In this document: one piece after another, positions 9,845-20,786 of the stretch
Position numbering within the stretch: position 1 is the stretch's first letter
Layout of the letters: each line of letters starts with the position of its first letter
Source: Cryptomeria japonica
Lineage: Eukaryota > Streptophyta > Pinopsida > Cupressales > Cupressaceae
NCBI RefSeq assembly: GCF_030272615.1
Contig: NC_081406.1
Span: 241,305,718 to 241,369,717, forward strand
DNA: 64,000 bases
Reading direction: 5' to 3'
The notes under the pieces: model-generated
Database searches by the model: none
What the model saw: only the letters and a program-made list of their open reading frames with translations
Told to the model about the DNA's origin: nothing
Program-made: the position numbers and the translations under genes

Positions 9845-11506
9845 ACAACTAAAAATGTGTTCAATTACCTTCTTCCCACGTTTTGGCATATTAACAAAAT
9901 TAACATGAGATATTAGTATAGATAATATATTAAACATAATTTAAAAAATCTAAAATGAAATGACTTGCATATTCCATCAAAACAATACATAAAAAGGGTT
10001 GTACAAAATATGATACCGTATAGCCTTGTAGGCCAAAATCGATCACTAAGAGTGTGATGTCATCAATCTAGGACATTTGGTCCCCTATCAACACCTACAA
10101 ACCAAAAATTGGACCAAGCATTAAAGATAGTTAGTATATCTTGTAAAATTTTTGAATTCAAAGTGTACTATTCTATTTTAACATGTTACAAAATTTATAC
10201 CTCAGGCATTGAAGTTGCCGCTGTAGTAACTGGGGGAGGAGTATGGGATACCGCTGCTGCATCCTGAAATGCATATTATTTATCTCAATTTAAATTGATG
10301 TATAAATGAAAATCCATTTATGTAATTATAAATTTAAAGTGACTGATAAATAAAATGCTATGAATTCAAATCAACACACCTGTGTCTATCGTTGATGGCC
10401 AAATACCATGTCCATCAACTCATCTGTGAGCACGAAATCCTCAATCATGTGGGCCTGACATCTACTCTCATAAATCATGCACGAATGAGATGTGGATCCA
10501 TCTGCACCGACCACATCATCTATCCCCGAGTAATTGACACACATATGTTGAATGGGCTCTTTGTCACCACCTGGAGCAACTAATGACTCATCATCCAGTA
10601 TAATAGGGTGTGCTAGCGACGTCCCATGCTGGATGATGTCACCAGTCAATGTTGTGGCCGCCTAAAGAGTTTGTTGCTCCATCGACTCTTTCAGCTCTAT
10701 TGGGACAACTTGATGCACCTTGGGTTTGGGTGCTAGGGGGCGACAACTTTTCGGGGCTAATAACCTACGAGCTCTAGGTCTATCTTGGGCAGAGCCACCA
10801 CCTCTACCATGAAACTCTCTCATGTCAAAATAGTTTGTCCGCACATTGAGCACAAACTCATAGTATACTTTTCTCAAAAAATACAATGGCACCTCATAAT
10901 TATTACAAGGTGGATCATCAAAGACCATCCACCACCTCTACCAAAAAAGATTCTTGATCTGCACATTGGTACACCAATGTATGAGAAACCTCTTTGCATT
11001 ACAAGGTAACGACTGGCCAGTTTAAGGATTAAAAAAAGGGCATATATTTTTTGTTTACTAATATTTTTATTTTTTACTCCCTCATATGACAACCCATCAG
11101 CATAGTATTGACGACACCTATCCCTAAAGTTTCCCCATTTGGTAATTTGTGTGGAAACAACTATGGCACCACTAGCTAATGTTTCTAGGCTAGTGGCGAG
11201 GGATTTATGATGCTCAAGTTTGGATGTTTTCAATTTATCAATCAGTCTATTGATTTTAGGCATATTTTTCCCTAACTGATTAATTAATTGCTCCTATGTT
11301 TTAGGTGTGCGGTCAAAAGGAGGAATTGGGGGTGTATTTTGTGGGTTTTTAGGAGGTGCATTTTGTTGTGGATTAGAGGAATCTGGTTTTTGAAACAAAA
11401 AATGAAAAAACCTAATCAAAATTAATGAAATTAAATTCAAAACATAAAACAAATTGAACAAACGGGAAAGAAAGACAAAAATTTACAAAAACTAACCTTG
11501 ATCCAT
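9845..11506 (-). pseudogene. Multi-exon gene of an unrecognised family, copy 1 (degenerate)
   Basis: Minus-strand exons join in consistent phase. E1 is 11506-11497 (ATG GAT CAA G|GT). E2 is 11382-11088, with NAPPKNPQNTPPIPPF, an amphipathic segment MPKINRLIDKLKTSKLEHH and WGNFRDRCRQYYADGLSYEG. E3 is 11012-10380, with RFLIHWCTNVQIKNLFW, RWWMVFDDPPCNN and VYYEFVLNVRTNYFDMREF. E4 is 10263-10201 (Ala/Thr/Pro-rich) and E5 is 10094-10017. A possible last exon with the basic stretch MPKRGKK lies near 9895-9850. In-frame TAG stops fall inside E2, in E3 (before RWWMVF, after QQTL and near its end) and in E5. The same protein is encoded by the plus-strand copy at 40989-43320. I recognise no known domain. 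Transposon cargo or an accessory transposon gene is inferred from the neighbouring terminal repeat at 11899. Confidence 0.62.
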
Positions 11507-11652
11507 AGTGTCTGGAGGAGAAATGTGGCACCCCATTCACGATTTGGAGAAGAAATATGGCACCCCATTTGCGGTTTGGCGGAGAAACTGAAGAAAAAAT
11601 GTGGCTATCACGAGAAAATAAGACCTAGTTTTTTTTTAAAAACTTTTTTGAT

Positions 11653-11840
11653 AGGTACAACATACGCAGTCCTTTAGGGCTTATTAGCACATACGCGCTC
11701 ATTTTCTTAAAGGTAGTGCGTATGCGCACCTTTTCCTAAAAGAAGTGCGTACGCACTACCTTTTCTAGGTTCGGGAACAACAAACCTGAGCGCATACGCG
11801 ATGATTTCAAATTTTATGACTGCATACGCGTTGCTTGTTT
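11653..11840. repeat. Subterminal array with ATACGC/GCGTAT units
   Basis: Eight or so occurrences of CATACGC, GTGCGTATGCGCACC, GTGCGTACGCAC and GCGCATACGCG in both orientations lie just upstream (on the minus strand) of gene copy 1 and inside the terminal repeat at 11858-11899. Hairpins are possible, for example TAGTGCGTATGCGCACC and AGTGCGTACGCACTACC. CpG density is far above the neighbourhood. Confidence 0.8.
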
Positions 11841-11857
11841 TTCCAAATTTTTTTTGG

Positions 11858-11899
11858 GTGGTGTCCACTTTTCTGACCACCATCTTTGTGCACATACCC
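11858..11899. mobile_element. Right terminus related to the 6967-9750 element
   Basis: In reverse complement this reads GGGTATGTGCACAAAGATGG followed by TGGTCAGAAAAGTGGACACC. It matches the 6967/9750 terminal repeat at most positions. It implies a second element of the same family ending at 11899 and containing gene copy 1. I could not find its matching left end; GGGTTGTACAAAATATG at 9996-10012 is only weakly similar. Confidence 0.65.
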
Positions 11900-12905
11900 A
11901 TTAATCATTTAGTTTGAATATTATTTTATGGAAACAATTATGTAAATTATTTAATCTTATATTTTTTCCACTTTAATGTAGCCTAATGTTTTTCTAAAGA
12001 TTTTTGATACATATACAAAATTAAATAAAATAAAAAAATTAAAATGAAGCTAAAATTTAATTAAAAAATTAGTCTCATACTATTTCATGATTCTTTTTCC
12101 CTAATACAAGAAAACACATCTTGTTAAATCAATCTACAAAAAAAAAAAATGCAAATCCCTTCCTTTGATAATAGAAGACCTACAAAAATCATGAAAATGT
12201 ATTCTCATGGTCTAGAATTTGAGTAATACCTTATTAAGCTAAACATAGAACTTTGAAAGTAGGGAGACACAAATTAACATCGATGAAAATCCCACTTGTA
12301 AAGAAATCTTAGTGATGTAAAATGACCTATTTTGATGGGCCCAACTTGTGCAATTCTCTTTTCTTTTTACAATAAAAGACTTCATATACAAATCATGAAA
12401 ATGTGTTCTCATTGTCTAGAATATGATTGATATCTCAATAAGCCAAACATCTAATTTTCAAAGTAGAGAGATGTAGATGAAAATCTCACTTGTAAAAAAA
12501 TCTTAGTGGGATAAAATGGCCTCTTTCAATATGCCCAATTTGTAGAACATGCTTAGACTATTTCTATATGTAATCGAGAAAAGATAAATTATTCTAAACG
12601 AAATTTGGATCGAAATGAATTATAAATGAGTTTATTGGGGATCAAGTCTTGTTGTTTGCAACACTTTGACATCACAAGGGATGAGGCTGGGATCATGGCC
12701 TGAATGAATTTGACATAATGGATACCTCTTAGTCTTTGGCTCTTAACCGAAAAAGTTTCAGCCTATAAACTCGTGCCCCGTATTGAACAGAGAAAACTAC
12801 TCTGTGAATGCTCTCATTAAACAAATGTAGTTGAAGACTTCATATACTTGAACCGTACTCGCAGGTCTCAAGGGAAAAAAAAATTTGGACCCACCATCGA
12901 ATGTT
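11900..12905. repeat. Intergenic DNA with a ~200-bp tandem duplication
   Basis: Units 12167-12369 and 12370-12560 share 'ATCATGAAAATGTRTTCTCA', 'GTCTAGAAT', 'AAAGTAG.GAGA', 'ATGAAAATC.CACTTGTAAA' and 'AATCTTAGTG..ATAAAATG', with moderate divergence. No gene is visible between the transposon end and the NBS-LRR promoter. Confidence 0.75.
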
Positions 12906-12977
12906 ACGAGAACATGGGAAATGGGGCATAGCATAGATGCCACGAGAAAATGCGAAATGGGGCATAGTATAGATGCC
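12906..12977. repeat. 36-bp tandem repeat, two units, upstream of the NBS-LRR gene
   Basis: 12906-12941 and 12942-12977 differ at three positions; each contains GAAATGGGGCATAG and ATAGATGCC. They lie 217-288 bp before the NBS-LRR start codon, within the likely promoter. Confidence 0.92.
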
Positions 12978-13110
12978 ACAGAGCCAGCCACATAAGAATG
13001 TCGTTAAAAGAAGAATGATCTGGGCCATCTTTAGACCATCATTACACGGCATACTCAACATATCTTCAGCAATACAAGAGAGAGAGCGAGAGAAATGCTC
13101 CAACCACACT

Positions 13111-13117
13111 TATAAAA
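13111..13117 (+). promoter_or_regulatory. TATA box of the NBS-LRR gene
   Basis: TATAAAA sits 77 bp before the ATG at 13194, in a CpG-retaining region just after a GAGAGAGCGAGAGA purine run. The position is right for a short 5' leader. No expression evidence is available. Confidence 0.55.
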
Positions 13118-13193
13118 CCATACGCTTATCGAGTGCTTTTGTCAGGTCTCTGTTTTGACAAGTACTCGTTATTTCTGTTTATTCGTTTGGCAA

Positions 13194-15904
13194 ATGGACG
13201 TCTCTAACGTCCTTAATGGAGTACTTAATACAGTTGCCGGCGAAGGTATAAAGAAACTGTATAGAGAGGTTAAGAACCTAAGGAGTTTACGTAGCAATGC
13301 CGCATGCCTCCGCGAGGAGATAGATCGTGTGAAAGGCATAGGAGATGATATTAAGACTCTGTTAAGTGGGCAAGGTCGACAGCCTAAGCGAGTCGTGAGG
13401 AATTGGCTCAACACACGAGCGAATCGTCAAATCTGCTGAAGAGGTGCTTCAACAGTACGAACAAAACAAAAAGCGTCTCTTGTGTGGGTGCTGCCCTCAC
13501 TGTTTGCTTATCCGAAAATCCAGTCGAAAAGTCCTTAATTCTCTAACGGATATAGATAAGCATCTGAAGACAAAGGATTCAGATTTTCCCACGAATGGAG
13601 AGCTGGGGGAGCTTCCAGGGGCGATGGTACAGCCCATGGAGAACGAGCTCGTTGGCAAATTTGTTCACGAGAAGCTGCAGGAGCTGGAGACGTGGCTGCT
13701 CAAAGATGATTCTGTTCGTGTCGTTGGAGTCTATGGAATGCCCGGCGTGGGAAAGACGTCCCTGCTTAAACACATCAACAATAATGAAAAGGTAGTCAAT
13801 TTCTTTAAGCTTGTAATTTGGGTTACTGCGTCCAGAGACTCCGATATATCTGATCTCCAGAGGCGCATTTGTGAGAGAATTGAATTGCCTTGGCGACCAA
13901 ATTTGAGCATTGACGAAGCAGCAGGGCTGTTGCAAACGGTTTTCAAGGAAAGGTAACTGCTGCTCATTTTGGACGATGTGTGGAAAAGAATAGATGTTTC
14001 CAAATTGGGAATTTCTACTTCTGATAATAATATAAAAGTTGTACTGACGTCCAGAGATAAAGAGGTGTGCAGGAGCATGAAAGCAGACAAGATGATTGCA
14101 ATGAAGCATCTGTCGGAGGAAGATGGTTGGAGCTTTTCTGCAGGGGAACCTTCCCAGCTGGTGAGGATCAGAAAATGTATAGCGAGATTGAGCCCTTGGC
14201 CAGAAGCATTGCAAAGGAATGTAAAGGACATCCCCTAGCCATTAAGACGCTTGCTCGGACAGTGCCACATCTTCAGAGCAGTACCCCGTCCGAATGGGAA
14301 TATATTCTCAAGCAGCTAAAGGCTATCGATCCCGAGTTTTATTGCATTCATGAAGAGATTGTGAAGGAGTTATTCAAGCCGCTGAAGCACAGCTACGATG
14401 CTCTGGAATCGGATGAGCTGAGGCTTTGTTTCCTGTACTTGGCTGTCTACAGAGAAGACGAGGAAATCGACGCGGATGAATTGATACAATTGTGGTTGGC
14501 TGAGGGCCTGGTGAAAAGCAGAGAGGAGGGGCGCCACGGTTTTCTCAAGACCTTGGCGAACCGATGTTTGGTTGAGATTGAAATTAAAGAAGAAAACGAC
14601 CATCACATTTGGAAAGTGAAAATCCACGATGTGCTCAGAGATATGGCTGTACACGTCGCTGAGGTCGACCAGAATATCCTGTTCCGTGCAAGCCAGAGTT
14701 TAACAGAGTTTCCAAAGTCCGCAAGCGCAACATCGGTGAGGATATCAGTGATGCATAACCGTATCAGAATTCTGCCTGAAAGTGTTGATTGCGAGAAGTT
14801 AGTGACTCTGTTATTTAGCTGGAACACATTTGAGGAGGTTCCAGAGAGCTTTCTGGAGAAGCTGAATATGTTGAAGGTGCTTGATCTCAGCAACACGCCC
14901 ATCAAATTCTTGCCAAATTCCATCCACCAACTGAAGCATCTCCTCTGTCTGCAGCTTTCAAATACCCAGATTAAGGTAATCCCTCATCAAACATTTGAGC
15001 TGAGTAGACTGCAGTTTCTAGATCTTTCTTTCTCCCCTCTGAAGAATATTCCGTCCATGATAAAAAAGCTGAAAAGTCTCCAAACTCTCAATTTAGCCCA
15101 CTGTTATGATTTGGAGTTCGTTTCATGCGACATATCAGAGCTCACTAGTTTGGAAGAGCTTGACTTGTGGAAGTCGACAATGTTTGGAAATTCACGCGAT
15201 GTAAGAGTAGGAGGAGAATCAAGGGAGGCTTCCTTGCAAGACGTATGCAAACTCCATCGTCTGAAGCATCTGCGTCTAGCTCTAAAATCCCAAATTGAGG
15301 AGAAAACAGTGGGGAATCTAGTGGAGCTTCAAGAACTTTGGCTACTTTGGATGCCCGAAGTTCGTCAGACATATCTGCCCGCTGACATGCGGGCCATGCA
15401 CAGTTTGGAGAGGGTCCACCTGTATAATTGTCACATTAAGGGAACCCCTGATTTATTCCCAGAATTACAAATCTCAGGTAATTAAAGATGAAATCTTCTC
15501 AAATACTGCTCACTCTTTCTGGATTAGGGTTAGCAAGACTACCGAATTTGAGTGAAATAGAAATTGAGGAATGCCTTTTGCTGACGGAGATGGGAGAAGA
15601 ATTTGGGAGGAAAGGGTGCTTTCCAAGGCTGCGCAAACTCAAACTGTGGATGTTACCTTCTCTGGAGAGTCTGTGTAGTTCCGTCGAAGAAGGGTCTCTT
15701 CCCATGTTGCAGACTTTGACTATATCCCGCTGTATGAAAGTTAAAGCACTGCCACAGGGTCTTGGTAATCTCAAGTCTCTGGAACACATCAGAGGAGAGA
15801 AAGAATGGTGGAATGAAATTAGCTGGCGAAATGAAGAAATGAAGAACCATCTTCATGCGAAGTACATGGAAATCTTAGAAATCCATGATAACTATCATGT
15901 TTAA
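13194..15904 (+). pseudogene. CC-NBS-LRR (CNL) disease-resistance-type gene, frameshifted
   Basis: The gene encodes an intracellular immune receptor of the RPS2-like CNL class. Order seen: N-terminal helical region from MDVSNVLNGVLNTVAGEGIK; P-loop GVYGMPGVGKTSLL (about 13729); RNBS-A FFKLVIWVTASRDSD; kinase-2 LLLILDDVW (13957-13983); RNBS-B KVVLTSRDKEVC; GLPL as GHPLAIKTLA; RNBS-D with DELIQLWLAEGL; MHD equivalent KIHDVLRDMA; then about ten LRRs ending IRGEKEWWNEISW. Single uninterrupted architecture without introns is usual for many CNLs. Lesions: frameshift at about 13413-13417; TAA at 13954-13956 just before kinase-2; loss of one G at about 14128-14131; and a 50-bp GT...AG segment (15478-15527) that restores frame only if removed, too short for a normal plant intron. 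Codon content and CpGs are well kept, so inactivation is recent, or the small indels are assembly errors. The stop TAA is two bases before a Copia LTR. Confidence 0.9.
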
Positions 15905-15906
15905 AG

Positions 15907-16189
15907 TGTTGGAAGAATATTAGTAATTTCTGCACTATTCTGTCTGTTACAGACTATATATAGTCTGCAGATTTCTCTATATTTTCCCCACTATTCCTAT
16001 AGCATTTATTTGTCAGTTTTTAAGCTTTTTTAAGGCTCCTCTCCTCCCTTCGTTGCTGTTCTGGAAGTTTTGGGTTTCTGTCTACACTTCTATTTATTAG
16101 AGGTGTGGTGTAATGCGTTGATCTATCGAAGTCAATAAAATCTGTCTGCGTTTTTGTTTGCTATAGCAAGCCAATCTGCTTTGTTTTCA
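15907..16189 (+). repeat. 5' LTR of Copia C1
   Basis: Begins TGTTGGAAGAATATTAG and ends TTTGTTTTCA. It contains AATAAA at 16134-16139, the likely polyadenylation signal for C1 and possibly for read-through transcripts of the adjoining NBS-LRR gene. Four CpGs (TTCGTTG, TGCGTTG, ATCGAAG, CTGCGTT) are kept here and all are lost in the 3' LTR. Confidence 0.92.
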
Positions 16190-16192
16190 AAT

Positions 16193-16204
16193 TGGTATCA
16201 GAGC
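16193..16204 (+). other. Primer-binding site of C1
   Basis: TGGTATCAGAGC is complementary to the 3' end of initiator tRNA-Met, three bases after the 5' LTR. Confidence 0.9.
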
Positions 16205-16385
16205 CAAAGGTTAGAAGTTTGTATAAGTCCGAGCCATTTGAATAACTGAGATAGCGGTGTTTTAGCAGGAGGACATTGATGCTTGTCATTGAAGTTCTTA
16301 TAATTTGAATTTAATGGAAGCTGATCGCAGTATTGCAACCGTCAAGAGGAGATCAAGATCGCTGTAGCAGACTAATTCGTAGACA

Positions 16386-16999
16386 ATGAGATCAAGCAAT
16401 AATCTTTCACAGCTCCAAATCTCCATTGTCACAGGTAAAAATTCTGATTTTTGGGCATTGAAATTGAAAACCTTATTTTGTTCACAAGAATTACGGGATC
16501 TATTGTAGAAAATGGATATAGAGAACCAAAAGATCAGGCTTCATATCTAGCACTAACAAGAAATATAACAGATGAGTTTAAAGAGAACAGAAAAAATAAT
16601 GCAAGAACTTTATGTTTTATCCAGCAAGTTGTGGACGAGTCAATCTTTCCTAAGATTCCAGCAGCAAAAACATCCAAGAAGGCTTGGGAAATCATAGAAA
16701 CTGCATATCAGGGTACAATCATGGTTAAAGTTGTTAAGTTACAAACTCTTAGGAGAAATTTTGAGAATTTACAAATGAATGATTCAGAGTATGTAGACCA
16801 ATATATGAGTCTAGTTATGAATGTTGTGAATCAGTTAAGATGTAATGGAGAAGAAATGTTGGATCAGAAGATTATAGAAATAATATTTAAGAGTTTGCCC
16901 AGGAAATTTGATTTAATAGTTGTAGCAATTGAAGAATCTAAGGATTTGGCACAATTATCAGTAGATGAATTAATGGGATCTTTATCATCACCTAAGTAA
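16386..16999 (+). pseudogene. gag of Copia C1 (frameshifted)
   Basis: The capsid-type gag reads from ATG 16386 (MRSSNNLSQLQISIVTGKNS, DFWALKLKTLF). It shifts frame near 16488-16500 and continues as VENGYREPKDQASYLALT..., TSKKAWEIIETAYQG, TLRRNFENLQMNDSEYVDQY and LPRKFDLIVVAIEES. This is the UBN2/DUF4219-type Copia gag pattern, in which KAWEIIE and LRREFE segments are typical. A decayed CCHC knuckle follows at about 17236-17285 (FYCKKYGHYVF*CRKKGE). The frameshift and stops make it non-functional. Confidence 0.85.
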
Positions 17000-17289
17000 A
17001 TAATAAATATAACTAAAATCACTTTTTTTTTAGAATGCTTTCAAGTTTCATGAATCATCTGACAGAGGAAGAGGAAGGTAAAGTTTTAGAGGAAGAGGTC
17101 GCGGTAGAGGTGGAAGGAGTAATTTAGACCAAGGTGAAAGGAATAAACAAGCAAATTAGTACTACAAAAATCGAGGATGTGGCAACAATCATTTTCAGCA
17201 ACATTCAGAGACGTTTGATAAATCTAATATACAATTTTTTTATTGCAAAAAATATGGACATTATGTATTTTAGTGTAGAAAGAAAGGAG

Positions 17290-18075
17290 AGGTGAGCAAA
17301 CAAAATGCTAATTATACAGAGGAATCTAATTTTCGAAGTTTATTTATAACTTACACAAAGGAATCACAAAGGAATCTAATTTTCGAAGTTTATTTATCAC
17401 TTGACATGTTGCTCTAGAAAGTACTAATTAAGGATATTTGGTTTTTGGATAGCGGATATAATAATCATATGATAGAGAATAAGAAATTGTTTGCTATTCT
17501 TCATCATTCTATCAATCAAATATGAAGTAAAACTGGGAAATTATAATAAAGTGGATGTAATTGGAAAAGGAATGATAAGTGTTTTGACAAAAAATGTTGA
17601 AAAAATATTTATTCCTGATGAATCTAATTTTTCACGTGCCATGTTGCTCTAGAAAGTACTTATTAAAGATATTTGGCTTTTGGATAGTGGAAGTAGCAAT
17701 CATATGATAGGGAATAAGAAATTATTTTGTATTCTTCATCATTCTATTAAATATGATACAGATGAATCTAATGTTCAAAGTTTATTTATCACGTGCTATG
17801 TTGCTCTAGAAAGTACTAATTAAGGATATTTGGCTTTTGGATAGTGGATGTAGCAATCATATGACAAAGAAAAAAAAATTGTTTGCTATTCTTCATCATT
17901 TGATTAAATATGAACTAAAATTTGTAAATGATAACAAAGTGCATGTAATTGGAAAAGGAACGAGAAGTGTTTCAACAAAAAATGTTGAAAAAAGATTTAT
18001 TCTTGATGTTTATTTTGTACTTGGACTAAAACATTATTTATTTAGTGTTGGACAACTAATAGAGAAAAGGCTATA
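17290..18075 (+). pseudogene. Protease region of Copia C1, internally triplicated
   Basis: The aspartic protease active-site segment WLLDSG...NHM occurs three times: around 17443-17470 (GATAGCGGA), 17680-17705 (GATAGTGGAAGTAGC) and 17835-17862 (GATAGTGGATGTAGC). Each is preceded by a 'GTTGCTCTAGAAAGTACT' tract and followed by 'TTCTTCATCATT'. Unit spacing is about 235 and 155 bp, so the second unit is shortened. The third unit continues as normal Copia sequence (VIGKGTRSVSTKNV, LGLKHYLFSVGQLIE) into the GAG-pre-integrase region. Stops occur in the first two units. Tandem duplication after insertion is the simplest explanation. Confidence 0.8.
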
Positions 18076-20760
18076 GAGTATCCTTCAAAGATACTGTGTG
18101 CATCGTACTGGATAGTTCTCTTAATGAGAGGCTCATTGCAATTGTGGAGATAATGAGAAATTGAATGTTTCCCCTACTAATTTAGTGCATCCAAGGAGAA
18201 GAGGAAGAAAATTTGAGAACAATGTATTTAAACCAATCTTGGTTATGGCATTTAAGGTATGGACATTTGTATTTTGGAGGTTTGAATTTGTTATAGAAGA
18301 AACACATGGTTAAAGGATTGCCACCAATAGAATAACTTACTAGTTCTTGTGATAGTTGCATTTTAGCCAAACAACATAGAGAGAGTTTTCAAGTAGGAGT
18401 TTCATATAGAGAAAGGACATTGCTATAAGTTGTTCATGGTGATTCATGTGGACCAATACAAACCCCCTGTCTCGGAGGTAATTTTTATTTTCTAATATTC
18501 ATTGATGATTTCAGCTCCAAAAGACTTGGATATATTTTGTCAAGCAAAAGGTTGAAGCCTTTCAAAAGTTCAAGGAATTCAAAGCTATGGTGGATAAGAA
18601 AATTGGTCATTATATCAAGGTATTGAGTATAGATAGAGTAGGTGAATATATGTCTAATGAACTTTTTGGATTTTTTTAGAAATTATGAAATCAAAAGGAA
18701 GGTTATCACAAGGTGCATAACACAATAGAATGGTTTAAAAAAACAAAATAATATAACTATCATGGAGATGGCTAGAAGCATGTTGAAGGCCAAACATTAA
18801 CAAAATGAACATTGGGTAGACACAGTATCATGTGCAGTGTGCATTTTAAATATAAGCCTAACAAAAAGTGTCAAGGACAAAATTCCATAAGAAGCATTGT
18901 GTACATCATTTCAAAAAAATTAGTTATGATGCATATTCACATGTTCCATCTAAATAAGAAAGATTCTTGATGATAGAGATGAAAAATATATTTTTATTAT
19001 ATATAGTGAAGAATCAAAAGCTTATAAATTGTTTAATCTCGTTACAAAGAAAGTGATTGTTAGCAGAGATGTAAAGTTCTAAGAAGAAGAATCATGGGAT
19101 GAAAGCATTGATAAAACACTCACAATTGGAGCATCAATACTCCAATGATAACTCCAAGTAATGTTGAACAAGGTGAAAACTCTTCTCGTAATTTACACAA
19201 AGTAATGATTCTAATTCGACATGAAGATTAAAGAAAACAAGAAGCTTGAAGGAGATTTATGAGCAAAGAGAAGAAAGAGAAGGTAACTTAGATTTCTATT
19301 CAAATTTTTCTTTATTTACTCATGATATTGTATATTTTGAAAATTCTAGTAAGGAGGGATCAAAGCTATGAATGATGAGATGGCATCAATTGAGAGAAAT
19401 CAAACTTGGGAGCTAGTTAGTTTACTTGAAGGTAAGGATTTCATAGGAGTTAAATAGGTTTACAAAACTAAATTTAATGCTAAAGGTAAAATTAAAACAT
19501 ATAAGGCAATGTTAGTAGTAAAAGGTTATACATAGCAACAAGGAATTGATTATAATGAAATATTTACTCTAGTTGTTGGACTTGATACTATTCGGAGGAT
19601 TTTAGTATTATTTGCACAAAATAAATGAAAATTTTATCGCATAGATGTCAAATCAGCCTTTTGAATGGTTTTCTAGAAGAATTTTTATGTCAAACAACCA
19701 CCAAGTTATGAAATTCATGGACATGAAGACAAGGTATATAGATTGAAGAAGGCTCTTTATGGTCTCAAGTAAGCACCAAGAGAATTGTATATCAGGATTG
19801 ATTCATACATGATAAATAATGGATTTAATAGAAGAAGTAATGAGCCCACATTCTACACAAAAACCAATAAAGAACTTTATTTTGATCATCTATTTATGTG
19901 TTGATGATTTAATTTTCACTAGAAATTTTTTTGTAGACATATTCAAATTAGCAATGAAGGAAGAATTTGAGATGATCGATTTAGGATTGATGAGTTATTT
20001 TTGGGCATTAAAGTGGTTCAATTAGTTAAGGGAATTTTCATTTGTCAATCTAAATTTGCAAAATATATTCTAAGAAGGTTTAAAACAATGAATTGCAATA
20101 TTTTACCTACACTAGTTGCTACAAGAACTGAAATTGTCAAAGAAGAAAAAGGATCTAAAGTGAACATTAAAATATTCAAATAATTAGTTGGGAGCTTGAC
20201 GTATCTTATAGCTAGAAGGACAAATTTATTGCATGGATTTGTTCTAATCTCAATATTCATGAAATTAAAAAAAGAAGTTTGCATTGGCAAGTTGGAAAGA
20301 GAATAATAAAATATATGACAAGAACATAAGGATATGGGATTTTATAATCTACAACTACTATTTTTTGTTTGATAGGTTATATTGATAGTGATTTTGTAGG
20401 TAGAATTGGTGATAGAAAGAGTACTTCTCCATATGTTTTTCATTTTAGAACACATTTAGTCTTAGAGTCATCAAAGAAGCAACCCATAGTCACTCTTTAA
20501 TTAGTTGAAGTAAAATATGTTGTAGCCACATCAGTAGCATGAGAAGTTATTTGGATGAAATAAATATTGATAGATCTAATTCAAGAAGAGCAAGCAGATT
20601 GATACATGATATCATTTTATCAAAGAACTGGTGAGCAATAGATAAATTTATTTGGACTTTTGTAGATCTAAAGATCAATTAACAAATATATTTACTAAGG
20701 CTTTAGTAGAAGAGAGTTTTGAACATTTAAGACAAACTTTGGGCATTATAAATATTGAAT
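18076..20760 (+). pseudogene. Integrase, RT and RNase H of Copia C1 (heavily degraded)
   Basis: Recognisable pieces in several frames are: integrase start VHGDSCGPIQTPCLGGNFYF (about 18425-18490) with FLIFIDDFSS; RT start AMNDEMASIERNQTWELV (about 19365), KGYT*QQGIDYNE (about 19525) and FYRIDVKSAF; RT catalytic box CVDDLIFTRN (about 19900); RNase H parts around 20395-20560; and the Copia C-terminal DQLTNIFTKALVEESFEHLR (about 20675-20735). Numerous TAG, TAA and TGA stops and indels are present, several at positions where related elements have Q or W. It is clearly dead. Confidence 0.85.
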
Positions 20761-20786
20761 CAATTAGTGAAATAAATTAGGAGGAA

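Noticed and set aside
9996-10012. GGGTTGTACAAAATATG as the left terminus of the element carrying gene copy 1
   Set aside because: It needs several gaps to match GGGTATGTGCACAAAG and has no matching target duplication.
13579-14231. 211- and 166-codon minus-strand frames across the NBS-LRR gene
   Set aside because: Antisense shadows of a strongly supported NBS domain.
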